Source of the DNA: Galeruca laticollis
Lineage: Eukaryota > Arthropoda > Insecta > Coleoptera > Chrysomelidae
Direction of reading: 5' to 3'
DNA: 64,000 bases
Assembly: GCA_963921935.1 (NCBI GenBank)
Contig: OY998180.1
Coordinates: forward strand, 87,293,139-87,357,138
Position numbers and translations under genes: made by a program. The notes under the pieces were generated by a model, which was not told the origin of the DNA, did not search any database, and saw nothing but the letters and a program-made list of their open reading frames with translations. Of the stretch, positions 25,839-36,690 are shown piece by piece (the first letter of the stretch is position 1; the number at the start of each line of letters is the position of its first letter).

Positions 25839-25840
<2 letters not shown>

Positions 25841-25896
25841 TATTTTGTATTCTTGGGACTGAAGACCATTTTTAAAGACATTTAACTAGTAGTTAA

Positions 25897-25940
25897 CACA
25901 TTTTTATTTAACGTTTCGGTCTTTCCATGACCTTCATCAG
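25897..25940 (-). ncRNA. Hammerhead-like motif, PLE-A, cleavage base changed
   Basis: Same core as the copy at 21423, but the triplet after helix III is GTG instead of GTA. Hammerheads do not normally cleave after G, so this copy is probably inactive. Confidence 0.55.
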
Positions 25941-26097
25941 AAATAAAAATTTTGTTAAAACCAAAAGAAAAGGTACAAGTTACGAAAAGAATCTTAATAG
26001 CAAAACAAATAAATCTTACCTTCGACCTATTTGTTCTGCTATTAAGATTTTTTTTTAACTTGTACCATTTGTTTTAGTTTTAACAAAAATTTTATTT

Positions 26098-26141
26098 CTG
26101 ATGAAGGTCATGGAAAGACCGAAACGTTAAATAAAAATGTA
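26098..26141 (+). ncRNA. Hammerhead-ribozyme-like motif, PLE-A forward
   Basis: CTGATGA, stem II AGGTC/AGACC with a six-base loop, GAAA, ACGT...ATGT and the triplet GTA. Core bases are complete. Confidence 0.7.
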
Positions 26142-26207
26142 TTAACTACTAGTTAAATGTCTTTAAAAATGGTCTTCAATTCCAAGAATACAAAATAAAC
26201 TATATTA

Positions 26208-27520
26208 TTGTGGATTTTAATTACAGTAGGAGCTTACATCATTGCTATATCAGGATATATCACACATTTAATTATATCTCAAAATTTATATCAATAATTA
26301 AAATATTTGGGACAACCTGTATGACAGTTTTCGATAAAATCAAAGGCTGTGTTAAAATAAAAGTATTTATTTGGATTGAGCAATCAGAGAATTGAATCAT
26401 TCACTGTATTGTCTAAAATTATTTAAAAACCAATAAATTGTAGATATAATAGAATGTAATGCTTTGTTCTAGCGAAATAAACATTTTGTACATACCGGTA
26501 TATAAAATTTTAATATTGTTAAAGTTTTCATAAAAACATCACATCCAATAAAATGCAGTGATGAATAATTAAAATTTGAACAATTATCATGATTGGAGGA
26601 TGGTAACCAAGGGGTTGTGAAGAGAGAGTTTTTTTGGTTGACAAGGTGTTGGGGGTCGACAGAAAAAATGAGTTGCCGATAATTTTTGGAGACTTGAATC
26701 TGAAAAAGAAAAGAAAATAATAGAAATTCTGATACTAATTGATATAAAACAGTAAGTCGATACGAAATACAAGTTTTCACAAGTTGGTAAGTGAATAAAA
26801 TTATATACCTCAGAATTTATAAACTACTTACCAAAATTGGACTTGAAGTTCCTGTATTTAATTGTTCAATTTCTGTATTTAATTCAATTCCTGGCTATCT
26901 GGGTAGCACGTGTCGTCAAGTAGCAGTGTGGATTGGATTTGTTGAAAATCCAAACCAAGGTAGAACTTCGAATTTTGCGTTAAACAAACTAAAAAGTGTT
27001 AAGTTAAGTAGAATTGTAGGTTGTACAGATAATATTAATTCTTACCATATGAAGGTGACGTCAGTTTCCATATTATTAAACAGAAATATCCAGTAATAAT
27101 CCTTATTAAAAGTTTTTCATACATTAACAAAATATTTATAATAACCTAATAATTTATAATTCTTCTTCTTGTTCATTTTTTTTGGGTTATATTCTACTAA
27201 AGGATAATTTACCCAGTTTTCATTGTAAGTAGTTATCTGTTGGTATACATAGAACTGCGATATTTCTATTTTGCGTCGTTGCCAGTGCAACCAAATTTTA
27301 ACAATTTGTCAAAGCATTATATTTTATTTTTCTGGTGTGATAATAAAAATTTATTAAAATATCTATTACATGGTAATGTGAGTTGCATACCCAATCTGAT
27401 CCCACCTGAGATGAGAGTTATTTTGATTGCGACCCCGACTGAGCAGCGAAAAAAATAAATAATTAATTAAAATAAATCAAAGCATAATTTAAATATGAAC
27501 AGTCACAGTAAAATATAACA
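26208..27520 (+). repeat. Gypsy-3 5' LTR (inferred)
   Basis: Starts TTGTGGATTTTAATTAC, very like the Gypsy-1 LTR start, and ends ATAACA just before the primer site. With no second LTR in the window, its limits rest on these similarities. Confidence 0.65.
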
Positions 27521-27522
27521 TT

Positions 27523-27542
27523 TGACGCCACAAACGTGGGGC
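27523..27542 (+). other. Gypsy-3 primer binding site, altered
   Basis: TGACGCCACAAACGTGGGGC resembles the Gypsy-1 site with one substitution and two extra bases. AACGTGGGGC is intact. Confidence 0.5.
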
Positions 27543-27665
27543 ATTCTTTCACCTAATTTGAGAGAAAATTGGGCGGCATTCTTTCACCTAATTTGAGAGA
27601 AAATTGGGCGGCATTCTTTCACCAAATTTTAGAAAAAACAGGGCGACATTCGTTTAGCTAATTTG
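27543..27665 (+). repeat. 35-base tandem repeat in the Gypsy-3 leader
   Basis: Two exact copies and a third diverged copy of a unit starting GCATTCTTTCACCTAATTT and ending TTGGGCG, plus a partial fourth. It sits between the primer site and gag, where packaging signals usually are. Confidence 0.85.
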
Positions 27666-27722
27666 GTAGACTTAACTTAATTGTATAATTCAGCTTATTT
27701 GGTACATTTTAATCATATTGCA

Positions 27723-29621
27723 ATGGAGGGCAGAACTCTTTATCAATTAAGGATAAATGAATTAAAAGAGGCATGTATTTTAAGAGGACTAGATAGTGTT
27801 GGAATCAAATTGACACTAGTGAGAAGATTGGAAGAGGCATTGATAGCTGAAGGTCAGGATCCACAGATTTATTTATTCAGATTTGAAAATCTGGGAACAA
27901 GAAATGAGAATGATGGAGATGAAACGATTGATGTTTTTCCGGAAAGGAATCAGGATACTGAGATAGCTGGAGGAGAAGGAACGTTATTTCGAGATAGAAG
28001 AGATACAAACTCCAATACAATGCAAGAATCTATGATGAAGATGTTGGCGAAGATGCATGAAATGATGGAGAAAGGATTTGAAAAAACAAACAATGAAATT
28101 AAAAGAACAAATATGGAAACGAAGAGAGAAATTATTGCAGAAGTGAAGAGAGAATTAATAAACACTAATAGAAGAATGGAGGAGATACGAGAAGAACTAA
28201 AAAGAGATAACGACAAATTAAACATGGATCTAGGAAAGAAAATAGAAGAAAACCAGAAAACACTAGAAGAAAGAATAGATAAAACTGATGGAAATCTACA
28301 GAATCAAAGTAAGTTGTTAAAAGACTTAGAAAGAAATGTTATGTCACATAACCATGAAATTAGAGAGGTAAGACAGAATTTGAGTGAAGGATTGCAGAGT
28401 ACGATGAATGTGGCAGAAGAGGAGAATACAAAGATAGTAAGAAAGCTAATGCAAGAAATGGAAAGAAGACACAAGGAATTGCAAGAAAGATGGAAACGAA
28501 CATGTAATCAAGCGTCAGGAGACACAGAAGAAGCTACTCGAAGAAAAATGGAACTTGAAATACAGAAATTTAGACAAGAGAAGGAGATGATAATAGATGA
28601 ACTTAGAAAAGAGAAGGAGAAATGCAGAGAAGATATGGCAGAAAACAGGGGGCACATTCATGTAACTCATTGCCAAAGTGAGAATAATAATATTGAATTC
28701 GACGGAGATATACGCAAAGTATATCCCAAAGTATTTATAAAACTCTTGGAAAATAAAGTTACTCAAAATAGAACGAGAGTAGATTTTAAAGAAATAATCA
28801 GACAAAATTTAGCGGGACATGCTTTAATATGGTTTGGGAGTGTAGAGTTACAAATCCTCAATTTTGAACGGTTTAAGGAGTTATTTATGGGATATTTCTG
28901 GGGACAAGTAAATCAATCGGTTGTACGAGAAAGGTTACATTTTGGGAAATTTGAACGAGATAGGGGTACAGCAGCACATGCTTATGCGATGCATATTTAT
29001 ACTCAAGTACAATACTTGGAACCTCAAGTACCACAACAGGAGGCTATTCTTTTGCTTTCCAGACATTTCAGTCTAGAGATTATGCAAGCAATTGCAATAC
29101 AGTCCATAAAAACGCTGGAACAACTTATTGATTATCTAATGAGAGTAGAGAGAAATAATCCAAAGAATATCACACAGCCATATCAATCACAAAATAAATC
29201 AAACAATAACAACTACAGAAGCAATTCGTATAATGATTTAATTAATAGACAAAACACAAATTACAATAACAATAGACAAACAAATGCTTACAATAATAAC
29301 AATAATACACATCGAAACACATGTAATAATAATTCTGGGGGCAGAAACGCTAATAACAGTTTAAACGGACAAAATAATAATTATAATCAATATAATAGAA
29401 GAAACAATAATAATTCAAATTATAATCAAAGTAAAAATGAAACTAATCAAAATAATCAACACCAGAGAAGGGTTAATTTTCAACGAACTGTTGGATCTCG
29501 TGAAGGTAGTGTCGAAAGATCTATTCCAATAAGTTCGAGTAGAGAATCAAATCCCTACCCTAATGCTCAACAAGGTGAGGTGATTCATGATGAGTCCATG
29601 GGTAGTGTGCACCATTTTTAG
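27723..29621 (+). CDS. gag: Gypsy-3 Gag, SAP-like N terminus, intact
   Basis: I place the start at 27723 rather than the in-frame ATG at 27681 because the protein then aligns with the start of Gypsy-1 Gag. About 632 residues. 1-42 are SAP-like (LRINELKEACILRGL, LTLVRRLEEAL). About 100-310 are a coiled coil. About 322-480 form the capsid-like block (IEFDGDIRKVYPKVF, LIWFGSVEL, FMGYFWGQ, LLLSRHF). About 485-590 are Asn-rich with RQ and YNN repeats. There is no zinc knuckle. SAP motifs usually bind AT-rich DNA or scaffold regions, so a chromatin or nucleic-acid role is possible (inference). No stop interrupts it. Confidence 0.9.
   Translation: MEGRTLYQLRINELKEACILRGLDSVGIKLTLVRRLEEALIAEGQDPQIYLFRFENLGTRNENDGDETIDVFPERNQDTEIAGGEGTLFRDRRDTNSNTMQESMMKMLAKMHEMMEKGFEKTNNEIKRTNMETKREIIAEVKRELINTNRRMEEIREELKRDNDKLNMDLGKKIEENQKTLEERIDKTDGNLQNQSKLLKDLERNVMSHNHEIREVRQNLSEGLQSTMNVAEEENTKIVRKLMQEMERRHKELQERWKRTCNQASGDTEEATRRKMELEIQKFRQEKEMIIDELRKEKEKCREDMAENRGHIHVTHCQSENNNIEFDGDIRKVYPKVFIKLLENKVTQNRTRVDFKEIIRQNLAGHALIWFGSVELQILNFERFKELFMGYFWGQVNQSVVRERLHFGKFERDRGTAAHAYAMHIYTQVQYLEPQVPQQEAILLLSRHFSLEIMQAIAIQSIKTLEQLIDYLMRVERNNPKNITQPYQSQNKSNNNNYRSNSYNDLINRQNTNYNNNRQTNAYNNNNNTHRNTCNNNSGGRNANNSLNGQNNNYNQYNRRNNNNSNYNQSKNETNQNNQHQRRVNFQRTVGSREGSVERSIPISSSRESNPYPNAQQGEVIHDESMGSVHHF
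29612..29621 (+). promoter_or_regulatory. Gypsy-3 gag/pol junction, non-canonical shift region
   Basis: CCATTTTTAG, with the gag stop TAG at 29619. pol lies in the -1 frame as in the sister elements, but the heptamer reads C CAT TTT instead of A AAT TTT, so tRNA re-pairing in the P site would be poor. A GTG at 29624 is not a credible start. Confidence 0.45.
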
Positions 29622-32040
29622 TAGTGTGTAACCCAGACAATACATCCAACGGTTGCAATTATATCCATTACAGAGAATTTTTAAAATCCGATAATATTCT
29701 AAACAACGATGAAACATTGAATTTAATAAAAATACTTGCTAAAATTAACAATCAGAACATCACAATTATTATTGATACTGGTAGTGAGTCTAGTTTAATT
29801 CAGGAGGAATTACTTAACAAATTTACTAATATAAATGAAAGTATTATTAAAATTCCTAAAATAAATATTGTTGGAGCAAACAATAAAAAACTAGGAGAGG
29901 TAAATAGAATGTTAAATGTAGAAGTGCAAATAGGTAAAGAAAATATTTCATTAGATTTATTAGTTATTCCTAAACTACAATGTGACATAATAATAGGTTA
30001 TGATCAATTATATAAATATCAAACGGTTATTGATTTCGAAGCTAAGAAAATTAAATTTAATGATACCTGGGTGGATTTCAATATTTTCGATAATTTTAGT
30101 AATGATTCAAACAAGATACAAATGTGTATAAGACAGCAAATTCATAATAATGATGGTATATTATATGAAAATGACATGATAGAGAAAAATAATGATTATT
30201 TAAATAAAAATGAAAATTTTATAAATGAAAATAATGTTATTGATATTGATGAAGTGAAGTTGATTTGTCCACAAAGGTGGGAAAATGAGATTAGATGTTT
30301 AATGAGGAGTTATAAAGAGCTTTTCAATAGTGAGTCGAGTATTGCTGTCGGATATATACATAAATTTCATGTTAGAAACATAGAAGGTTTCAAGAATAAA
30401 ACGTACCCAGTTCCATTTCATTTAAAAGATAAAATTAAGTTAGAAATCAATGAACTTTTACAACAAAATATAATACAACATTTTGATACGCCTTATATAA
30501 ATTCTTTAGTCATAGTACAAAAGAAAAATGGGGATATCCGAATTTGCCTAGATGCACGAACGTTAAATAAATTTTCTATTCCACAATACGAACAACCTAT
30601 AAAAACAGAAAATTTGTTAGGTAGAATTAATAATGCAAAAATTTATTCGAAAATGGATTTGAAAAATAGCTTTTGGTTATTATCGTTGGATGAAAGTTGC
30701 AGAAAATATACAGGTTTCTCAATTGATGGGGAAATATACCATTTTAATGTCTTGCCGTTTGGGTTACAAAGTGCCAGTGCAGGCCTGGTAAGAGCGCTTA
30801 ATAAAATATTAGAACCATACAGAGACTTCACGTTGAACTATATTGATGATATACTGATATTCAGTCAATCGGAAGAAGATCATCTGAAACATATAAACAT
30901 AATCTTATCAGTATTACATAAAACACGATTAAGTTTAAACATTGAAAAATGTGAATTCTTCCAAACAGAAACAATTTTCTTAGGATATCGTATAAATGAA
31001 ACTGGAGTGTCGATGGATCCAAAAAGGTTGCAGATAATTTCGGATTACATGAGACCCAGAAATCTTAAAACTCTTAGGGGGTTCTTGGGATTGATCAATT
31101 ATTTTAAAAGATTATTACCTGATATCACTAGCTTGGAATTACCATTGTTAGATTTACTGAAGAAAGGTGTAAGATGGAAGTGGTGTAATGAACACGAAAA
31201 TGCTTTCAATGCAATTAAACAAAAATTTCTTGAAAACATACAGATTTATCATCCAGACTATAATTTACCTTTTATATTGCGTACTGATGCATCTGTAAAT
31301 AGATTCGTAGGTACTTTACTGCAGTTACAAAACAATACTGAAACTCCTATCACGTTTGTTTCAAGAAAAACAAAGCCGCATGAAAGGAAATATTCAAGCA
31401 GTGAACTTGAATTAGCTTCAATCATTTACTGTGTGGAAAAACTTAGATTTTATCTGTTAGGTAAACGATTCATTTTGGAAACAGACAACAGTGGATTACT
31501 TTCATTGCTCAATAATAAATTCGGAAACAGTAGAATACATCGATGGGCGTTACTTCTGCAAGAGTACACATTTGATATTAAACATGTGCCAGGAAAATTT
31601 AACATAGTAAGTGATTCAATATCACGAATGGATGGGCAAAACACACAGAGAAGACAAATAAGAGTTGGACTTAATACTTTTTATAACAACCATACACTCT
31701 ATAACGAACATAACATTCTGGAGGACCAGAGAAAACTTGACAGCAAAGAAAAACAAAAGTCACAACTTCATGGAGAATTCTACATAAGAACCAACGATGG
31801 ACAGAAACAATATGTGTTGACAAACGAGTTAACAAACACAATTATGACAGACTTACATCACAGATATCACCATCCTGGAAGTCGCAAATTATGGTTACTA
31901 TTTCGGGAAACATTCATCTCAAAAAACGATACTAAACTAGCTAAAAACATAACAAATACATGCAAAATTTGTCAGCTGGCAAAAGATAAAAATTCTCATA
32001 ACGAGAACATACCCAAAACAATACTTGCTACACATCCACT

Positions 32041-32041
<1 letters not shown>
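29621..32041 (+). CDS. pol: Gypsy-3 Pol: protease, reverse transcriptase, RNase H, integrase N terminus
   Basis: One open -1 frame of about 800 codons. The aspartic protease DTGSESSLI lies near 29775. The reverse transcriptase (30290-31180) has IRICLDARTL, KMDLKNSFWL, LPFGLQSASAG, YIDD at 30839-30850 and LGYRINETG. RNase H (31270-31630) shows RTDAS, SSELELAS, LETDNSGLL and HVPGKFN. The integrase zinc finger (HHRYHHPG...CKICQLA, 31850-31990) is complete, then the coding sequence ends at HPLQ where the TA tract begins. All catalytic residues up to that point are present, unlike Gypsy-1. Codons read from the TA tract are artefact. Confidence 0.9.

Positions 32042-32081
<40 letters not shown>
32042..32081. 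repeat. (TA)n microsatellite at the Gypsy-3 break
   Basis: Joins the truncated integrase of Gypsy-3 to the inverted head of PLE-A. Confidence 0.9.
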
Positions 32082-32085
<4 letters not shown>

Positions 32086-32187
32086 TTGTTTTTTTTTGGT
32101 TCTTGGTCTTTTTTATTTACTTATATATTGTTATTTTATATTCTTGGGATTGAGGACCATTTTTTAAGACATTTACCTAGTAGTTAA

Positions 32188-32230
32188 TACATTTTTATTT
32201 GACGTTTCGGTCTTCCATGACCTTCATCAG
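32188..32230 (-). ncRNA. Hammerhead-ribozyme-like motif in PLE-A inverted head
   Basis: Complete CTGATGA and GAAA boxes with the ACGT...ATGTA helix III and triplet. The stem II loop is one base shorter than in the copy at 26098. Confidence 0.65.
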
Positions 32231-32343
32231 AAATAAAATTTTTGTTAAAACTAAAAGAAATGGTACAAGTTACAGAAAGAATTTTTAAAAGCAAAACAAA
32301 TAAATCTTACCTTCGACAGAACGTTCATTTGATTATTTAATAA

Positions 32344-33829
32344 TAACAAATTGGGAAAATAAAACATATATTTCTCCAAACACAGCAAAAAATTTGAAAA
32401 TACAAAATTCGCTTCCACCTAGAATCTATGGCATACCAAAACTGCACAAAGAAGGAATACCACTTCGGCCGATTGTTTCATGTATCCAATCACCTTTCGA
32501 AAAACTATCCAAATGACTTAAAAAAATTCTTGGAAACATTGTTTACCAGAATAAATACTACATAAAAGACTCGATGGATTTCAAAAATAAAATTAAAAAC
32601 ATCACAATACCAGAAAATTATATACTAGCATCCCTAGATGTTAAATCATTATATACGAGTGTTCCTATAAATTTAGCAAAAAATATAATAATTAAAAAAT
32701 GGAATCAGATTAAAACATACACTGATATACCTATGAGTGACTTCTTAGAAGCTATAGAACTCACTCTGAATTCCACCTATTTTTTGTATGAAAAGACGTT
32801 TTACCAACAAATTGAAGGATGTGCCATGGGGACCTCGATTTCTAGTGTCATTGCCCAATTAGTCATGGAAGACCTTGAAGAAACAATACTGACCAAAAAC
32901 TCAATTCAAACACTATTTTTTTACAGGTATGTTGACGACTGCATATTAGCAATTCCAAAAAATACAGAACATTTGGTCTTGCAAGATTTCAACAATTACC
33001 ATGACAGACTACAGTTCACCATTGAACTAGAAGAAAATAATCAAATTAGCTTTTTGGACCTTACCCTCCATCATACAACTAACACCATAAAAACGGAATG
33101 GCACACAAAAGATACCTGGTCTTCCCGATATTTAAATTTTAAATCACAACACCCTCTAACACACAAAAAAACTGTCATTATAGGAACCGCAGATCGATCA
33201 ATAAATCTGTCCGATCCCGAATTCAGAGAGAATGCAATAATAAAAGCTAAAGATGCCCTTATACTCAACAACTATCCCACAAATTTGATAAATAAGATAT
33301 TTAAAAAACGTTTACATATATTTTATAACCATAATAATACAAAAACTAAAATAGACAATAAAACAAACCAATTCCTCACTTTGCCATATATACCAAATTT
33401 ATCAGAAAACCTGAAAAAGACATTTTCGCACCACAACATACATGTTGCTCATAAAGGGTACAACCTACTAAAAACCAATTACACCAATCTAAAAAGTTCA
33501 ATCTGAAAAGAAAAAAAAACAATATAGTGTATGAAATACCATGTAAAAGCTGTGAAGGGGTCTACATCGGACAAACAAGTCAGTATTTGAAAAACAGAAT
33601 AAATAGTCACAAATATGACAAACGAAACAAAACGGCACTCACTATCCATGTTTCAGAAAACCAACACGAATTTGATTTAGAAAACACAAAAATTCTTCGA
33701 AGTGAAAACCATACAAAAAAACGCGAAGTTCTAGAAATGATAGAAATACAAAGAAAAACTAGTTCCGTAAATTTAAAGACTGACACAAAAAATCTTGGTA
33801 AAATATATAATAACATTATAAAAACTTAG
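32344..33829 (+). pseudogene. PLE-A reverse transcriptase and GIY-YIG endonuclease
   Basis: Reverse transcriptase motifs: IYGIPKLHKEG...LRPIVS (32420), SLDVKSLYTSVP (32625), GCAMGTSISSVIAQLVMEDL (32818) and the catalytic YVDD near 32930. The thumb has SRYLNFKSQHP. The endonuclease starts IVYEIPCKSCEGVYIGQTS with intact GIY-YIG-type residues (33525-33600) and runs to 33829. Damage: one TGA near 32514 and one frameshift near 33495 between the two domains. The N-terminal domain present in PLE-F is missing, so the copy is 5' truncated. In active elements this protein would nick the target and prime reverse transcription there. Confidence 0.9.
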
Positions 33830-34140
33830 AAATATAGAGAAACACGTGGCACATTCCAAATATAATAAATTTATTACCACTCCCTATATAAATATAAAAT
33901 CCATTTATTACCACTCCCTATATAAATATGAACTCCATTTTAATACCAGTCAACACAAAAACGACACAATAAAACCTCGTTACGGCTGCTTTCATTATAT
34001 AGAACAAATACTCGTATATTCCAATACAAATTTTCATCAATGAATGTCATATTTTTAAAATGTTCGTTTCGTTTTGGGTGTGAGTTGTATTCTGTTATGT
34101 GATGCGTCCTAAAACATCTATAAAATATATTAAATGATCA

Positions 34141-34341
34141 AATGAACGTTCTGTCGAAGGTAAGATTTATTTGTTTTGCTTTTAAAAATTCTTTCTGTAA
34201 CTTGTACCATTTCTTTTAGTTTTAACAAAAAAATTATTTCTGATGAAGGTCATGGAAGACCGAAACGTTAAATAAAAATGTATTAACTACTTGTTAAATG
34301 TCTTTAAAAATGGTCCTTAATCCCAAGAATATAAAATAACA

Positions 34342-34343
<2 letters not shown>
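34141..34343 (+). repeat. PLE-A 3' terminal repeat
   Basis: Forward copy of the inverted head, ending CCCAAGAATATAAAATAAC beside a TA tract. Confidence 0.8.
34240..34282 (+). ncRNA. Hammerhead-ribozyme-like motif in PLE-A tail
   Basis: CTGATGA, AGGTC/AGACC stem II (loop ATGGA), GAAA, ACGT...ATGT, triplet GTA. The same short loop is in the inverted head of this element, so both ends come from one source copy. Confidence 0.7.
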
Positions 34344-34376
<33 letters not shown>

Positions 34377-34377
34377 G
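34343..34377. repeat. (TA)n microsatellite
   Basis: Between the PLE-A tail and the inverted PLE-C end. Confidence 0.9.
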
Positions 34378-35048
34378 AGTTGCTGACTGCTAGGAATAAA
34401 ACTGGTGAATATTGGGGAATTGCAGCTAGAAAAACGGAATAAAGTGTACTCTCAACGGAAAATTTCCAAGCTTTCGAGGATAATTGTCCTCATCAACAGG
34501 GAGACTTAAATGAAAAAACAGCAGTTAGATATTCTAGTTCACAAGAGAAATATAAAAGGAGAAGGATCCACAATAGGTGTGTACTTACCTCCGAGTTGAG
34601 GTCAGATTCCATTATGTTATATCGAAATGAACTACGGATAATTAAAGTATGAACTAGTTAATTACGATGGTTCACATTAAACAATCACATTAAAATTGAC
34701 TAAAAAGCCAACACCTACCATCATTTTGCGGTCCTAACGAAAACGAGTACTTTTTTGTTGAAAGCCGGCCAGGAAATGATATATTTTCCCTCTAAATGGG
34801 ATGGATTAGTTGACAGAACAATGCTGCCAACTGAAACAAGTTAGTTTGGAATCAGATTATGTACCCATTGTGATAATGGCCTCTGATGTGTTAGTTATCG
34901 TCTTAGATGGAATAGAAGGATGTAGAGGGGGTCAATCTTCCATTCATAAGAAAGAAGGACAGGAGATAACCTTCTTATTCTCGTATATGAGAGAGTTGTA
35001 AACAATAAGACGTACACTGTGGAAGATATCGAGAACACCCACCAGATA

Positions 35049-35051
<3 letters not shown>
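34378..35051 (-). mobile_element. PLE-C 3' fragment, right copy
   Basis: Inverted copy of 25091-25773 with only a few substitutions by eye. It is inserted in or next to PLE-B at a TA tract. Confidence 0.65.
34461..34496 (-). ncRNA. Hammerhead-like motif, PLE-C right
   Basis: Same core as 25646-25680: TTGATGA, GAGGA/TCCTC, GAAA. Confidence 0.55.

Positions 35052-35117
<66 letters not shown>
35052..35117. repeat. (TA)n microsatellite
   Basis: Joins the PLE-B GIY-YIG codons (CAGACTTTA) to PLE-C. PLE-B is cut inside its endonuclease here. Confidence 0.95.
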
Positions 35118-35123
<6 letters not shown>

Positions 35124-36225
35124 GACAAATATATTGTTTATCACAGTCCCTACATGGAATGCTGTACAAAACATTAGTAAGGGAAGTCAATGGACTTTTA
35201 TCTTTCACTTTAGTGAAAATTGATCTAATTGTTAGTGCTGTTTTATTAGCAATTTTGAAGTTACCATATGTCCGGAACAATCTGGCAAGTCTCGGAGTTA
35301 TGTCTCTTATGTATGGTAGAGAAGCGAAAATTGGACTTGCAGAGCCAACATCCATTTGGGCCACATTAGGATGGCTATCATCAGTCAGCAAAACCACGGT
35401 ATTAGATGTGCTAAATAATAATATATTAAGTAAAGTTCTTGGATAGGAGTGATCAAAGAAAAGGTTGAACAAAACGGTAAGATTCTCATTATGAAAGATA
35501 TTGTTTGAAATTCTCAGAACTCTTTGTTTCATTTGATCAACTAAATTCACCTTCATAGAATGCTTGTGGTAGGAATGGTAATCTAAATATCTACCAGAAC
35601 TGCAAGGTTTCCTGTACCAATCTATAATAATCGTATTATAAGTTCGAATGAACTTAGTGTCCAAAAATGGCACGGAATTGTCGTTGTCTTCTTTTTCAAT
35701 TGTGAACTGTCTCAAAAATTTCATCTATGCCTCCTCTAGGAAGTGCCACAATAATGGCATTTACATATTTCTTAATGAAAAAAGGAGTAAAAGAAAGTAC
35801 CGGAATGACAGTATCTAGCAAATCGTCCATGACACATGCTGCTAAGAGAGGAGAAATGGAAGAACCCATGGGTGCGCGAAAAGTTTGTTCATAAATTTTG
35901 TTATTTAAAGTGAAATGAGTATTATCAAAGAGAAAAACTATTAAGTTTAAAATGGCGTCCTTCTGGATGGAGCAATAGACACTAATACGTTCCCAACTCT
36001 TATAAATTGCTCTCAAGCAAGCATCAAGATAAACATTACTGAACAACGAGACCACATCCAAACTGGCCAGAACATAATTATCTGGAATTGTAAAATTATT
36101 AAACTTGTCCGAGACTTCAAATGAATCTTTAATGAAATAAACATTGTCATAATCATAAGCGTTAGTCAGGATTCCTGTACAAGACTGTGCAATGCTTTCA
36201 GTGGGGGCTCCTATCGACTGCAGAT
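35118..36225 (-). pseudogene. PLE-B reverse transcriptase and GIY-YIG, right copy
   Basis: Two overlapping minus frames, 35696-36061 (SLDVVSLFSNV, FRAPMGSSISPLL, KYVNAIIVALP) and 35118-35724 (thumb plus SIPCRDCDKQYICQT). The catalytic YVDD reads YVNA, with both Asp lost; the left copy reads YVND. The frame change between them is the same as in the left copy. The last 110 codons before the TA tract are identical in the two copies. Confidence 0.85.
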
Positions 36226-36608
36226 TACACCCTGAACGGTGCGCGTTATCTAATCACGTTCATTCTCTGGACCATCATATGAATTTTGAAGCTGTAAAGG
36301 TGTAGGCTATAGAGTCAAACAAAACTAAGAGATCATTCTTAGAAATGGCTTTTATTTCACAATTTAATAATGTCAATAATAAAAAAACAGACATAGATCA
36401 CTTGAGTGAGATTTACTCCTTTCTGTAGCCCTTGGATTTCAACTGTAACCTACCTGTCACAGATGGCAATCATGTTACTCCTCATGACCCTAATTCATAA
36501 ACAATCATGAAGTCACTGTTTTGTGTATGTGAAGTTATTTTATAAATTAATTTCAAATGTGACGTTCCCACTATGTGGATAAAAAAGTTTTTGTTCCCAA
36601 TAACTTGT

Positions 36609-36654
36609 TTTTGAAAAAGGCTAAAAAATCAGCCGAAACGTTAAATAAAGTGTA
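36609..36654 (+). ncRNA. Hammerhead-like motif, PLE-B inverted head
   Basis: TTTGAAAAA replaces box CTGATGA. Stem II GGCT/AGCC, GAAA, then ACGT...GTGT and the triplet GTA are all present. The missing first box makes activity unlikely. Confidence 0.45.
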
Positions 36655-36669
36655 GTAGATGAATTATAT

Positions 36670-36690
36670 TATGTATATATATATATATAT
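36670..36690. repeat. Short (TA)n tract
   Basis: About 22 bases here against about 140 in the left arm. Confidence 0.85.

Larger units (their letters stand above)
25839..26205. mobile_element. PLE-A terminal repeats as a perfect foldback, no body
   Basis: 25839-26025 is a terminal repeat in reverse and 26026-26205 the same repeat forward, meeting at CTTCGACCTATTTG. It corresponds to an element with inverted head and direct tail from which the whole coding body is gone. The full PLE-A (32082-34343) sits at the mirrored place of the right arm. Confidence 0.8.
26208..32041 (+). mobile_element. Gypsy-3, 3'-truncated gypsy element with intact frames
   Basis: 5' LTR, altered Lys-type primer site, a leader with tandem repeats, gag, and pol open to the integrase zinc finger. 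It then breaks at a TA tract beside PLE-A; the integrase core and the 3' LTR are missing. It is the closest relative of Gypsy-1 here, with the same LTR start, SAP-like Gag and protease. It lies exactly between the two inverted arms. Confidence 0.85.
32082..34343 (+). mobile_element. PLE-A, Penelope-like element with inverted head and direct tail
   Basis: 32082-32320 is the terminal repeat reversed. 32344-33829 is reverse transcriptase plus GIY-YIG. 33830-34140 is a 3' untranslated stretch with a 25-base tandem duplication (TTTATTACCACTCCCTATA, 33886 and 33903). 34141-34343 is the terminal repeat forward. The word GAACGTTCTGTCGAAGG at both inner edges marks the inverted pair. Confidence 0.85.
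35118..36665 (-). mobile_element. PLE-B, right-arm copy, with inverted head
   Basis: Body on the minus strand (35118-36225). Its inverted head lies on the plus strand (36226-36665) and holds the C-terminal codons (SNKTKRSFLEMAFIS near 36320), 3' untranslated sequence and terminal repeat. The junction word GGGGGCTCCTATCGACTGCAG is the same as in the left copy. Confidence 0.8.
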
